DNA of 64,000 nucleotides from Salinibacter sp. 10B. GTDB lineage: Bacteria; Bacteroidota; Rhodothermia; Rhodothermales; Salinibacteraceae. The notes below the pieces were generated by a model. That model worked only from the letters and a program-made list of their open reading frames with translations, did no database searches and was not told where the DNA came from. The stretch spans positions 186,001 to 250,000 of the forward strand of contig NZ_MQWC01000005.1 of assembly GCF_002954405.1 (NCBI RefSeq), read 5' to 3'. Below, one piece after another: positions 33,527-42,425 of this stretch. Both the position numbers and the translations under genes were made by a program. Within the stretch, counting starts at the first letter, position 1, and each line of letters opens with the position of its first letter.

Positions 33527-33931
33527 TTATCTCCGGATCTCACTGATCTCTAATAGGTGCCCATCGGGATTACGGAAGAAGCAGCGGACCTCACCTCCAC
33601 GATCATGAGGCGGGGTTAGAAACTCAGCCCCACGTTCGCGCAAAACCTCATGCGCGCCCTGGCAGTCCGGTACACGCATCGTCAACTGGTGACTTACGAC
33701 ATTCTGGTCTTGGGGAGGAGCAAACGTCACCGAGGGTTTGTCTTCGGTCGGACCGCCTGCGGTTACCAAAAGCAACCACGCACCTTGAAACCGAAGCACG
33801 CACGAAGTCCCACCGTACTCCCGGTAGACCTCTGCCCCCAACACGTTACTGTAAAAAGCGCGAGATCGAGAGAGGTCACCGACAACAAGTAATGTCGTGA
33901 GCTCGACGCCGTCTGTCGGGAAGTCCTTCAT
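33527..33931 (-). CDS. VOC-family (glyoxalase-like) protein
   Basis: 134 residues from the ATG at 33931. It is a single vicinal-oxygen-chelate unit with two beta-alpha-beta-beta-beta repeats: TTLLVVGDLSRSRAFYSNVLGAEVYREY in the first and LTMRVPDCQGAHEVLRERGAEFL...RCFFRNPDGHLLEIS in the second. The ending NPDGHLLEI with a metal-ligand Glu is typical. Members include glyoxalases, ring-cleavage dioxygenases and antibiotic-binding proteins; the reaction cannot be predicted. The gene lies between the convergent integrase and the broken DUF3987 gene; its start touches the end of the frame the DUF3987 gene would have had without its frameshift. Confidence 0.8.
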   Translation of the reverse strand: MKDFPTDGVELTTLLVVGDLSRSRAFYSNVLGAEVYREYGGTSCVLRFQGAWLLLVTAGGPTEDKPSVTFAPPQDQNVVSHQLTMRVPDCQGAHEVLRERGAEFLTPPHDRGGEVRCFFRNPDGHLLEISEIRR

Positions 33932-33994
33932 TACGTACACTCATCTGCATGACAGGGTGAGATAACCGGTGCGTTCTGGAGAGACTGCAACCAG

Positions 33995-35242
33995 TTAAAC
34001 ATTGTCCGTTCGGTGACGTCCGCCCCCATCGGCCGCCTCCCGCGCATCGTCCGTCGTGAACGGCGTGGGCAGGCGCCGAAGAAAGCGTTCGGGCGGCCCC
34101 AGCGCCTTCGTGTCCAGATCGAGCGTCTCGTACACGCGAAGGGTCTCGTTTAGGCACCACCGGGCCACCGTCAGGCCGTCCTCCAGTGTGTCCTCTGAGA
34201 CCGGCCCGGGCTCCCGGTCCCCGTCCGCCACCCGGCAGAGGTGGAAAGTGAGCGTGAGGTGGGCAGCGTGGTTGATCGTCTTTGCTCGGGCTGCCCGGCT
34301 CGTGTCGCTGGCCTCTGCGTTTAGACGCTCGTTCTCCCGGTTATAGAATCGGATCCAGGTCTCCTTCGCCGCCGATGACAGCGTGACGGAGGCCGGTGTG
34401 TCGTCCTCCATCCGATCCTCCAGAGCGTAGAGCGTGCGGAGCAGCTGCCCGTATCGTTCTCTCAGCGCCTGCGTCACCTCCGCTCCGGTCAACGTCTTCG
34501 GCTTCACCGGCGGACGGCACAGGATGAGGCGGGAGGCAAACCCGGTGCGGAAGTGCAGCTCTCCCACCTTCTCCGCCAGCGTTTCCGGCTGGATGGTACC
34601 GGTAAGAGGGACGGCCGGGCGGTCCACGGTCACGTTTCCGTCGCCCACGCGGTCCTGGCTCACCTGCACCCCGTTCCACAGCTCAATCCAGAACTGAAGG
34701 TCAGCGGCCCCGCTGGAATAGCGGTCGAACGAACCGATCCACGCGGCCAGCTCGTCGCGAGACAGAAGCAGGCCCCGAGGGTTCTCGTCAAGGATCTGGA
34801 CCACGGCCTCGGGCGTCGGGTCGCCGGTCCGGTATCGCGTGCGGACGGGCCGGGGCTCATCGCCCTCCGGATCGTACCGCTCCATCGCCGCCTCGTAGCG
34901 GTCCCGCGCCTCCCGCTCGTGCCCGTACACGGGCCGCATGACGTGTTGTAGGGCCAGGCTCTTGCTGGACCCCGACGGCGCGATGACGACCGTCCAGAGC
35001 GTGGCCGGCTCATTACGTGGCGCGCGGAAAGTAATTCCTCCTGAATCCTGGGCGTGGGCGTGATTGTCGCAATCATTGGCCTCAATGCACCAATCGGTGA
35101 GGTCTGGGTTGCGCACCTGCTGCTGCTTTCCCTCTTTGCCGCCAAGGTCGTGAAAGGCGTCAACCAACTCGTCTATTATCGGCTCGGGGTGTAGCGATGA
35201 CCTGCCGCAATGATATCGATAGAGATGAACCAAAGAGAGCAA
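33995..35242 (-). pseudogene. DUF3987 (YfjI-like) protein, probably broken at both ends
   Basis: The frame encodes up to 415 residues but begins only at a TTG opposite the start of the divergent HTH gene, so the N-terminal part seems missing. The recognised core has ATLWTVVIAPSGSSKSLALQHVMRP (P-loop-like), DENPRGLLLSRDELAAWIGSFDRY and GFASRLILCRPP, all typical of DUF3987 proteins of phages, plasmids and islands, thought to act in replication as helicase/primase-associated ATPases. Near the end, a shift in a G-run at about 34024-34028 would continue as DVTERTMFNWLQSLQ, a helix-turn-helix-like tail, whereas the present frame stops at 33995. It is probably a relic of the integrated element. Confidence 0.65.
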
Positions 35243-35475
35243 TGGCCCAGACGGATACCAACATTCGAAATCGGATCAGGACCCTCCGCTTTCATCATGG
35301 GGAGATGACGCAGCAGGAGCTTGCAGACCAGGTTGGGGTCTCTCGGCAAACGATCAATGCCGTTGAAGGCGGCAAATATGCGCCCTCGCTGGAGGTGGCG
35401 TTTCAGATTGCAGAGGTTTTCGACGTACCGATGGAAGAGGTTTTCCAGTACGACCCAGGCGAATCCTGGAGTTGA
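35242..35475 (+). CDS. Small XRE-family HTH regulator
   Basis: 77 residues from the ATG at 35242, preceded by a purine-rich AAAGAGAG. Almost the whole protein is one helix-turn-helix domain: IRTLRFHHGEMTQQELADQVGVSRQTINAVEGGKYAPSLEVAFQIAEVFDVPMEEVFQ, split here as a five-helix Cro/CI-like unit. Such small stand-alone regulators are common in Firmicutes, archaea and mobile elements. It is divergent from the broken DUF3987 gene and could have been its repressor or an element immunity gene. The frame is clean, so the gene is probably functional. Confidence 0.82.
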   Translation: MAQTDTNIRNRIRTLRFHHGEMTQQELADQVGVSRQTINAVEGGKYAPSLEVAFQIAEVFDVPMEEVFQYDPGESWS

Positions 35476-35565
35476 ATCTACTGCGGGTTGGCGTATACTG
35501 ACGCGAGGACGACTGCCGCCCGAATGCGGTGGCCCGAGTGCGGTGTAATGTGCTCCATTCGAACA

Positions 35566-35870
35566 GTTGCGAGGCCCATTCCTTGGTTTATCGCGGTCTG
35601 GCCGGTGGGGGCCTGGGCCCCTGCCGCAGGCTAAAGCGCGAGCACGAGCAGGATGCCCCCATAACTGCCGGGACTGATCGCATGTGAGTCCAGGCGGTCC
35701 ATTTCTCAACGTAGGTCCTCCACGTGCTGGCCGCGTCCGGTCCTGTCGGATCCCCCTCTTCCAGCGCGTCGTTCATCGGGACATTGAACACGGCGGTTAC
35801 CAGGAACGTCCCAGCGAGGTAAAGCACACCCCCTACGGTCATGTACACGCCACCGGGCCCAGCCCCAAGC
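35566..35870 (-). pseudogene. Truncated copy of the DUF1772 gene
   Basis: The sequence from about 35576 to 35870 is nearly the same as 46305-46602, which covers the last part of the intact DUF1772 gene (46359-46832) and its downstream flank. The matching translation (GPGGVYMTVGGVLYLAG, then TFLVTAVFNVPMNDALEE) lacks the N-terminal half, and downstream changes alter the end. Both copies point the same way, about 10.7 kb apart. It is a partial duplication, not a functional gene. Confidence 0.75.
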
Positions 35871-36082
35871 CCTGCGGCGGAGACGGACATCCCCGCTGAA
35901 CCTTTGCCAATGACGCACGGCCCATTTTTCCCGGGGAGAGGAAACGGGCGGACTGTCGGCAAATTTCGGTGTAGGCGGGTGCGCTCGTCACCACCTTGTT
36001 ACGGGTTTCCGGAACGGACCTGACGGGCCCAGGAGTAGGGAGGCTTCCGCACATAACAAGCCTGCAGATCCCCATTGAATCC

Positions 36083-36892
36083 ATGACCCCTCGATTTCTC
36101 ATTTTCCTTCTGTCCTGTCTCTTTGGGCTTGCGCTCGTAACGGCCGGGTGCCGCTCCTCCTCCGAGGACGAGACCAGCGCCCAGGAACCGGCGGCCACTA
36201 CTGTCGCCCAGGAGAAAACGACCCTGGCCTGGAGCTACTCCGGCGACACGGGCCCGGCCAGCTGGGCGTCAATCGACGAGGCGTACGCGGCCTGCGCCGG
36301 CTCCGAGCAGTCGCCCGTCGACCTCGCGGCCGACGACGAGACCCAACAGGTCAACATTGAACTCAACTACGAAGCAGCCCAAGGCACGCTCTTCGACACC
36401 GGCCACGGCGTGCAGGTAAACGTCGAGGGCGGCACCATGATAATCGACGGCAAGGCCTTCGCCCTAAAGCAGTTCCACTTCCACACCCCGAGCGAGCACA
36501 CGCTCGACGGCACGAGCTACCCGGCCGAGGCCCACCTCGTGCACGCAGCGGACGACGGCGAGCTTGCCGTGCTCGGCATCTTCTACGAGGAGGGCGAGGC
36601 CAATGACTTTCTCGCTCCCGTGTGGGAAGATCTGGGCAGCAAGAGCGACATTCAGACCGCCGACCCGATGGAGCTCAACGTCGCCAATATGCTGCCGTCC
36701 AATCGTGTGACGTACACGTACTCGGGCTCGCTCACCACGCCCCCGTGCTCGGAGGGCGTCCGCTGGCACGTGATGCAGCAGCCGCTCACCCTGTCGGCCC
36801 AGCAGCTGGAAGCCCTGACGGCGATCTACGACGAGAACAACCGGCCCGTGCAGCCCCTCAACGACCGCGAACTCGACCGCGTGACGCTGTAG
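36083..36892 (+). CDS. Alpha-carbonic anhydrase lipoprotein
   Basis: The ATG at 36083 gives 269 residues. The signal peptide ends in the lipobox VTAGC (Cys23), so the enzyme is predicted to be lipid anchored outside the cytoplasm. The alpha-class core has the three zinc ligands: His132 and His134 in QFHFHTPSEH and His151 in EAHLVH. The substrate-site TTPPCSEGV and the family start WSYSG...W are also present. It hydrates CO2 to bicarbonate and a proton at the envelope, useful for carbon supply or pH control. It is acidic like its neighbours. A strong terminator follows 38 bp after the stop, so it is a single-gene unit lying between remnants of mobile DNA. Confidence 0.92.
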   Translation: MTPRFLIFLLSCLFGLALVTAGCRSSSEDETSAQEPAATTVAQEKTTLAWSYSGDTGPASWASIDEAYAACAGSEQSPVDLAADDETQQVNIELNYEAAQGTLFDTGHGVQVNVEGGTMIIDGKAFALKQFHFHTPSEHTLDGTSYPAEAHLVHAADDGELAVLGIFYEEGEANDFLAPVWEDLGSKSDIQTADPMELNVANMLPSNRVTYTYSGSLTTPPCSEGVRWHVMQQPLTLSAQQLEALTAIYDENNRPVQPLNDRELDRVTL

Positions 36893-36930
36893 GCGCGGGG
36901 CCCCGCCCATTCGACCGATCAAGTCCTTCA

Positions 36931-36965
36931 GCGCCCGGCGGCATCGCCCCCGTCGGGTGCTTTTT
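36931..36965 (+). terminator. Rho-independent terminator of the carbonic anhydrase gene
   Basis: An 11-bp stem (GCGCCCGGCGG at 36931-36941 with CCGTCGGGTGC at 36950-36960, two G-U pairs) encloses an 8-nt loop and is followed by TTTTT, 38 bp after the stop codon. Confidence 0.85.
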
Positions 36966-37258
36966 ACGTGGCTTCGATCCTCGACGTTCACCCGGCCCCC
37001 TCCATGCAGGGAAGAAGGACGAATCCGCCAAGCCAGTGTCGCGACACGCCACGGCGCGTGGGCCCCGACGAAAACGGATTTAAACCATTGGGCCGAGCCT
37101 CAGCGCCACGGCCGTACCCAGACGTGCCCCCTCACCTCTTCAATTCCCCCTTAACCGCCCCCCAATCTTTGCATTTTCCAAACTTCTAGCTTCTCATTTT
37201 CACCATCCTCCCCCACAGCAACATATCCCCGTTGGCGATGTTCGACTTAAAGATGCGT
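36966..37258. other. Intergenic, no feature seen
   Basis: Between the terminator and the IS element. It becomes more AT-rich toward 37140-37230. No gene is supported. Confidence 0.4.
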
Positions 37259-38140
37259 TCAGAGCCTGTATTCAAAGAGGCGGTGGATGCAGTCTTTTAA
37301 GCATCAGATGAGTCATGGACCACAGAATCATTGCCCGACTCGACTCCGGATCTTCCTCGTAATCCTTCGACAGCCTTCGGCTTCGACCCAACCATCCAAA
37401 CGTGCGCTCGATAACCCAACGTCCCTTCAGCACTACAAAGCCCTTTTGCCCCTTGGGGCGGTGGACAATTTCAACAAGACAGCCCAGAATCCGCCATGCC
37501 CACGAGGCCAACGCACCTGGGTAGCCTGCATCGGCTCGAAGTAGCCGCAAGCGGGAGCCTCGCCAGTTCAGTGCGTTGAGGGCCCACACTGCGCCCCATT
37601 CGTCCCGCATCGAGGCCGCGCTTATGTAGCAGGAAAGAATCAGACCCATCGTATCTACAATGAGGTGGCGCTTCCGTCCTTTTACGTGCTTTCCGGCGTC
37701 AAATCCGCGAATCCCCCTTTTTCAGTTGTTTTGACCGACTGACTGTCTACCACAGCGATGCTCGGCTCAGCTTCTCGATCAGCAGCAAGGCGAACCTTGC
37801 GGCGCAAGGTGTCGTGAAGCCGGTCAAGCGTTCCGTCGAGGCGCCATCGGCGGTAGCAGGTGTGAACCGAGGAGTAATTCGGAAAGTCCCCGGGCAGGTA
37901 GCGCCATTGACATCCGGTACGTACCAAATAGAGGATCGCGTTGACGACTTCCCGCCGGTCGAGTTCGGGAGGCCGACCGGTGGACTTCCGGGCAAACAGC
38001 GGAGCAATCTGGGTCCACTGCTCGTCGGTCAGGTCAGAAGGATATCCGCGGCTCATGAGGACAGGACTGTACTTTAAGGAAGAAAAGCCCTCGATTGACC
38101 CCGTAGACCTGACTTGGTTCCCTTTGAATACAGGCTCTCA
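37259..38140 (-). mobile_element. IS5-family (IS1031-like) insertion sequence with TCA duplication
   Basis: The element spans 37262-38137 (876 bp). Its ends are a perfect 16-bp inverted repeat (GAGCCTGTATTCAAAG and its complement). It is flanked by TCA at 37259-37261 and again at 38138-38140, a TNA target duplication as in the IS1031-like group of IS5. The transposase is on the minus strand and is split over two frames. It is inserted just 26 bp before the start of the CheB-CheR fusion gene and must therefore affect that gene's promoter region. Confidence 0.85.
37272..38056 (-). CDS. IS5-family (IS1031-like) transposase in two frames
   Basis: The first frame (38056 to 37682) encodes the N-terminal part: PSDLTDEQWTQIAPLF, RREVVNAILYLVRTGCQWRYLP, then the first DDE block AVVDSQSVKTTEKGG. 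It then runs out of frame. The second frame gives the rest, through GRKRHLIVDTMG, RADAGYPG (second Asp) and LKGRWVIERTFGWLGRSRRL (Glu) to the stop at 37272. A -1 shift near the run AAAAAGGGGG (37713-37722 on the complement) joins them into one 261-residue protein. As with the other IS5 element in this window, the shift could be programmed or an indel. Confidence 0.78.
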
Positions 38141-38163
38141 CACCTTCTCTAAATTGGGCCCGC

Positions 38164-41100
38164 ATGTCCCCACCGCCACCACCCATGGCCCCCTCGTCCA
38201 ACGACCAAGCCTCGAACGGTGAGACCCCTCGCCCAGCCGACACTGCAGCGGCGGACCGCCCTGAACGCGACCCCATGCCCATCGTCGGCATCGGGGCCTC
38301 CGCCGGCGGCATCGACGCCCTCCAGCGCTTCTTCCGCGAGCTGCCGGCGGAGACCGGCATGGCCTTCGTCGTGATTCTCCACCTTGCGCCCGACCGCGAG
38401 AGCAACCTCGCCGGCATCCTTCAGTCCTGCACCGACCTGCCCGTCGAGCAGGCCGCGGACGGCACCGAGGTGCAGACCGACCACGTCTACGTCATTGCCC
38501 CCGGCCACCGCCTCACCCTGCGGGAGGGCGTCCTGCGAGTCAGTGCGGTCGAAGGGGCCCACGACGTTGCCACCATCGACCGCTTCTTCCGCTCGCTGGC
38601 CGAGGACCAGGGCCGCAACGCCGTCGGCGTCGTCCTCTCCGGCAGCGGCAGCGACGGCACGCTCGGCCTCCGCGCCATCAACGAGAAGGGCGGCGTGGCC
38701 TTTGCGCAGGTTCCCGAGGACGCCGAGTACGACGACATGCCGCAGAGCGCTATCGCCACGGGCCTCGTCGACCTCACGGCCTCGGCCGGCACCCTGGCCG
38801 AAATGCTCGTCCAGTACCGCGACCACGCGGGCGCGATCCAGGTGCCGGAGCGGGTCGACACGCTGGGCGACGACGGGCAGTCCGCCCTCCAGAAGATCCT
38901 GGCGCGGCTCTTTTCAATGACGGGCCACGACTTCTCCAACTATGACCGCGCGATGGTCCTCCGTCGTGTGGGACGCCGCCTCCAGCTCACGGCCGCCCAG
39001 TCGCTGGACGAGTACCGGCGCCGCCTGCAGAACGACGAGGAGGAGACGCGGGCACTCTACAAGGACCTGCTCGTCAGCATAACGAACTTCTTTCGGGACC
39101 CCGAGGCCTTCGCCGCGCTTGAGGAGCAGGTGATCCCGAAATTGTTCGAGGGCAAGGGTCCGGACGATCAGGTGCGGGTGTGGGTGCCGGGCTGCGCCAC
39201 GGGCGAGGAGGCCTATTCGATGGCGATGCTTCTGGTCGAGTACGCCGACACGCTCGACGCCCCGCCCGAGCTCCAGGTCTTCGCTACTGACGTGGACCAG
39301 GACGCCCTCGACACGGCCCGCGAGCGGCACTATCCCGAGGCGATTGCCGCGGACGTGACCGAGGACCGGCTCCGGCGCTTCTTCGAGGGCGAGGGCACCT
39401 ATTACCGCGTGGACAACCGCCTCCGCGAGATCATTCTGTTCTCCCCGCACAACGTGCTCGCGGATCCGCCCTTCTCGACCCTGGACCTTGTGAGCTGCCG
39501 CAATCTCCTGGTGTACCTCGACGCGGACGCGAAAACGCACGTGTACGAACGGTTCCACTACGGCCTGCGCGAGGGCGGATTCCTGTTCCTGGGACGGAAC
39601 GAGGGCACCCAGGCGGCCGAGGCCCTCTTTTCGACGGTCGACGCCCCGAACACCATCCTGAAGGCCCGCGCCCTGTCCCCGGACGAGCGCACGTACCTCC
39701 CCTTCCAAGAGGGCGTCGAGGAAATGAGCGTGATGGCGGCGCCTACCTCCGAGAGCGCAGAGTCGTCGGACCTCACGTCCGACCCGTCGGACCTCGCCGA
39801 GGTACACCACCGGGTCCTCATGGACGCGGTGGCCAGCCTGCTGGTCAACGACAACGGGGAGATCGTCCACCTGTCCGACGGCGCGAGCCGCTACCTCCGG
39901 TTCCGGGAAGGCACGCCGAGCCGCAAGCTCTTCCCCCTCGTGCCGGACGCCCTGCGCCCCGAGCTGCAGAGCGCCCTCTACCAGGCGTTCCAGAAGGGCC
40001 GGACGGTCGAGCGGACGGGCCTGTCCGTTAAGATTGAGGGCGAGCCCCGGATGCTGCGCCTGTTCGTGCGGCCGGTGGAGCAGACGGGCGGCGAGCAACT
40101 CGCCCACGTCCGCATTGAGGAACGGCCGCGGCCCGCCCCGCCGGAAGCCCCCGACTCCGAGGAGACTGACCGGTCGGCCACCAACAGGCCGGGCACCAAC
40201 AAGTCGGACACCGACGAGCCGGACACCGGCCTGCAGCAGACCGACGAGATCAGCAATCGCCAGGAGGAACTCGATCGGACCCGCGAGCAGCTCCAGACCA
40301 CCACCGAGAAGTACGAGGCCGTGTGGCGGCAACTGGAACTGGCCAACGAGCAGCTCCGCTCGGCCAACGAGGAGCTGCGGTCCAAAAACCAGGAGATGGA
40401 AACGAGGCGGGAGGAGCTGCAGTCGCTCAACGAGGAGCTGCAGACGACCAATCAGGAGCGGAAGGCCAAGATCGAAGAGCTGCGCGAGGCGAACAGCGTC
40501 CTCGAAAACCTGATGGACGCCACCGAGATTGCCACCCTCTTCCTGGACCGCGACCTCACGATCCAGCGCTACACCCCGCGCGTGACCGAGCTCTTCAACA
40601 TCCAGCCCGCGGACGTGGGGCGGTCCCTGTCGGACTTCACCCAGCGCTTCGAGTACGAGGACCTGATGGAGGACGCCAAGGCGGCCCTCTACGATCTGGA
40701 CGCCATCGAGCGCGAGCTTCACACCAGTGAGAATCGGTGGTTTCTGCTGCGGGTGCGGCCCTACCGCACGGTCGAGGACGAGATTCGGGGTGTGGTCCTC
40801 TCGTTCATCGACATTACCGAGCGCCGGATGGCCGAGGAGGCGCGGCGCCGGAGCGAGGAGCTTCACCGCCTGGCCGTCGATGCGGGGAAGGTGGGCACGT
40901 GGAGTGTGGACCTGGAGACGGGCGAGGCCGCTCTCTCGCCCCGAAAGGCGGCGCTCCTGGGCATTGATCCCGACGAGCACCGCCCCCCCTCAGACCAGGC
41001 CGAATCCGAATTCTGGCAGCAGGTCGTGCCCCAGGAGGACTGGGCCCAGCTGGTCCACCCCGACGATCGCGACCCGATGGAGCAGGCGCTCGTCGCCGCG

Positions 41101-42294
41101 CGGGAGACGGGGGCGCCATTCGAGATCGAATATCGTGCGCAGCACGCGGACGGCGTTCGCTGGATCTATTCAAAGGGTGAGGTGACCCACGACGGCCCGA
41201 CCGACGGCCGCGCTCTCCGGGGCGCCTCCGTCGACATTACTGAGCTGAAGGAGGCGCAGGAGGAGCTGCTCCGAGAGCGCAACTTCGTAAATAGCGTGCT
41301 CGACACCGTGGGCGCGCTCGTGATGGTGCTGGACCGGGAGGGCCGCATCCTGCGTGTCAACGACGAGTGCGAGGCCGTGACCGGCTACTCGGCCGACGAG
41401 CTTCGGGGGTCCGACTCCTTCGAGCGGCTGGTGCCGCCCGACGAGGTGCCCGAGGTCCGCGACTCGTTTTTGGCCCTGCTCCGTGGGGAAGCCCCCATTC
41501 GAATTGAGAACCATGTTCGGACGAAAGACGGGGACGAGCGCCTCATCGACTGGACCAGCACGGTGCTTCGGGACGAGGCGGGGACGGTCCAGTTCGTCAT
41601 CGGCACCGGCATCGATGTCACCGAACGACGCGCCCTGGAGCAGGAGGTCATCGACGCCGGGGAGCGGGTGCGCCGCGAGATCGGCCAGGACCTCCACGAC
41701 GTGCTCAGCTCCGACCTGGCCGCCCTCGCCATGAAGGCCGACAACCTGAAGCGCAAGGTCAAGGAGGCGCTTTCCAATCAGACGGGGGCGGTCGATGCCC
41801 TGCAAGACATCATCGGCGGCATCCGAACGGCCGCCGAGCGGTCGCGCACCCTCTCCCACGCCCTCATCCCCGTGTCCCTGCAGGAGGAGCACCTGGCTGC
41901 CGCCCTCGACAACCTGTGCCGCGAGCAGGAGGAGCTCACCGGCACGACGTTCACGTTCGAGGGGGACCGCGAGGAGCGACTCCCGCGCGACGACGAGACG
42001 GCGATGCATCTCTACCGCATCGCCCACGAGGCCCTCTCCAACGTGCACCGCCACGCCCAGGCGGACCACGTGTGGGTGTCCCTCCGCCGCACGGACGCGG
42101 CGCTCGTCCTCACCGTGAAGGACGACGGCGTGGGCCTCCCGGACGAGATCGACAGCGCAAGCAGCGGGGTGGGCCTCCGGTCGATGGACTACCGGGCCAG
42201 CGTTATCGGCGCGGCGCTCGCGTTCGAGTCCGGCGACGAGGGCGGCGCCGTCGTCCGCTGCGCCCTGCCGCTGGATAAAGCCCGGGCGGAATAA
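38164..42294 (+). CDS. CheB-CheR-PAS fusion with C-terminal histidine kinase
   Basis: 1376 residues. The order is: a Pro/Ser tail (1-35); a CheB methylesterase domain (about 38-225; Ser46 in GIGASAGG, His73 in ILHLAP, Asp in SGSGSDG); a CheR methyltransferase domain (about 240-500; NFFRDPEAF, VPGCATGEEAYS, FATDVDQDAL, LVSCRNLLVYL); a PAS-like linker; a coiled coil (about 697-785; repeating QSLNEELQT); then three PAS domains (about 790-890, 890-1030 and 1035-1160). A HisKA_3-type dimerisation domain with DLHDVLSSDL and an HATPase_c domain (about 1275-1372; EALSNVHRHAQ, DDGVGLP) complete it. No receiver domain is seen. Such hybrids link chemotaxis-like methylation chemistry to two-component output. 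An IS element abuts its 5' side. Confidence 0.9.
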   Translation: MSPPPPPMAPSSNDQASNGETPRPADTAAADRPERDPMPIVGIGASAGGIDALQRFFRELPAETGMAFVVILHLAPDRESNLAGILQSCTDLPVEQAADGTEVQTDHVYVIAPGHRLTLREGVLRVSAVEGAHDVATIDRFFRSLAEDQGRNAVGVVLSGSGSDGTLGLRAINEKGGVAFAQVPEDAEYDDMPQSAIATGLVDLTASAGTLAEMLVQYRDHAGAIQVPERVDTLGDDGQSALQKILARLFSMTGHDFSNYDRAMVLRRVGRRLQLTAAQSLDEYRRRLQNDEEETRALYKDLLVSITNFFRDPEAFAALEEQVIPKLFEGKGPDDQVRVWVPGCATGEEAYSMAMLLVEYADTLDAPPELQVFATDVDQDALDTARERHYPEAIAADVTEDRLRRFFEGEGTYYRVDNRLREIILFSPHNVLADPPFSTLDLVSCRNLLVYLDADAKTHVYERFHYGLREGGFLFLGRNEGTQAAEALFSTVDAPNTILKARALSPDERTYLPFQEGVEEMSVMAAPTSESAESSDLTSDPSDLAEVHHRVLMDAVASLLVNDNGEIVHLSDGASRYLRFREGTPSRKLFPLVPDALRPELQSALYQAFQKGRTVERTGLSVKIEGEPRMLRLFVRPVEQTGGEQLAHVRIEERPRPAPPEAPDSEETDRSATNRPGTNKSDTDEPDTGLQQTDEISNRQEELDRTREQLQTTTEKYEAVWRQLELANEQLRSANEELRSKNQEMETRREELQSLNEELQTTNQERKAKIEELREANSVLENLMDATEIATLFLDRDLTIQRYTPRVTELFNIQPADVGRSLSDFTQRFEYEDLMEDAKAALYDLDAIERELHTSENRWFLLRVRPYRTVEDEIRGVVLSFIDITERRMAEEARRRSEELHRLAVDAGKVGTWSVDLETGEAALSPRKAALLGIDPDEHRPPSDQAESEFWQQVVPQEDWAQLVHPDDRDPMEQALVAARETGAPFEIEYRAQHADGVRWIYSKGEVTHDGPTDGRALRGASVDITELKEAQEELLRERNFVNSVLDTVGALVMVLDREGRILRVNDECEAVTGYSADELRGSDSFERLVPPDEVPEVRDSFLALLRGEAPIRIENHVRTKDGDERLIDWTSTVLRDEAGTVQFVIGTGIDVTERRALEQEVIDAGERVRREIGQDLHDVLSSDLAALAMKADNLKRKVKEALSNQTGAVDALQDIIGGIRTAAERSRTLSHALIPVSLQEEHLAAALDNLCREQEELTGTTFTFEGDREERLPRDDETAMHLYRIAHEALSNVHRHAQADHVWVSLRRTDAALVLTVKDDGVGLPDEIDSASSGVGLRSMDYRASVIGAALAFESGDEGGAVVRCALPLDKARAE

Positions 42295-42298
42295 TAGC

Positions 42299-42342
42299 GT
42301 TGAACGTTGGAACGTTAAACGTTGAACGTTCCAACGTTTAAC
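42299..42342 (+). repeat. AACGTT-rich hairpin between the two CheB-CheR genes
   Basis: GTTGAACGTTGGAACGT (42299-42315) and ACGTTCCAACGTTTAAC (42326-42342) pair at 16 of 17 positions around a 10-nt loop. The hexamer AACGTT occurs five times in 45 bp. There is no T-run, so it is not a standard terminator. It could be an mRNA processing or protein-binding site. Confidence 0.6.
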
Positions 42343-42425
42343 GCCCTCAGCCAACATCTCCCCATCGGCATCGTTCGTAAGAGCACCACCGTTTCTCGTA
42401 CGTTTCAGCCATATCTGAACGCACC

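Noticed and set aside
38914-40980. A 688-codon leftward frame opposite the first CheB-CheR gene
   Set aside because: It is a mirror frame produced by strong GC codon bias; the plus strand has full CheB, CheR, PAS and kinase domains and the minus product has no recognisable domain.
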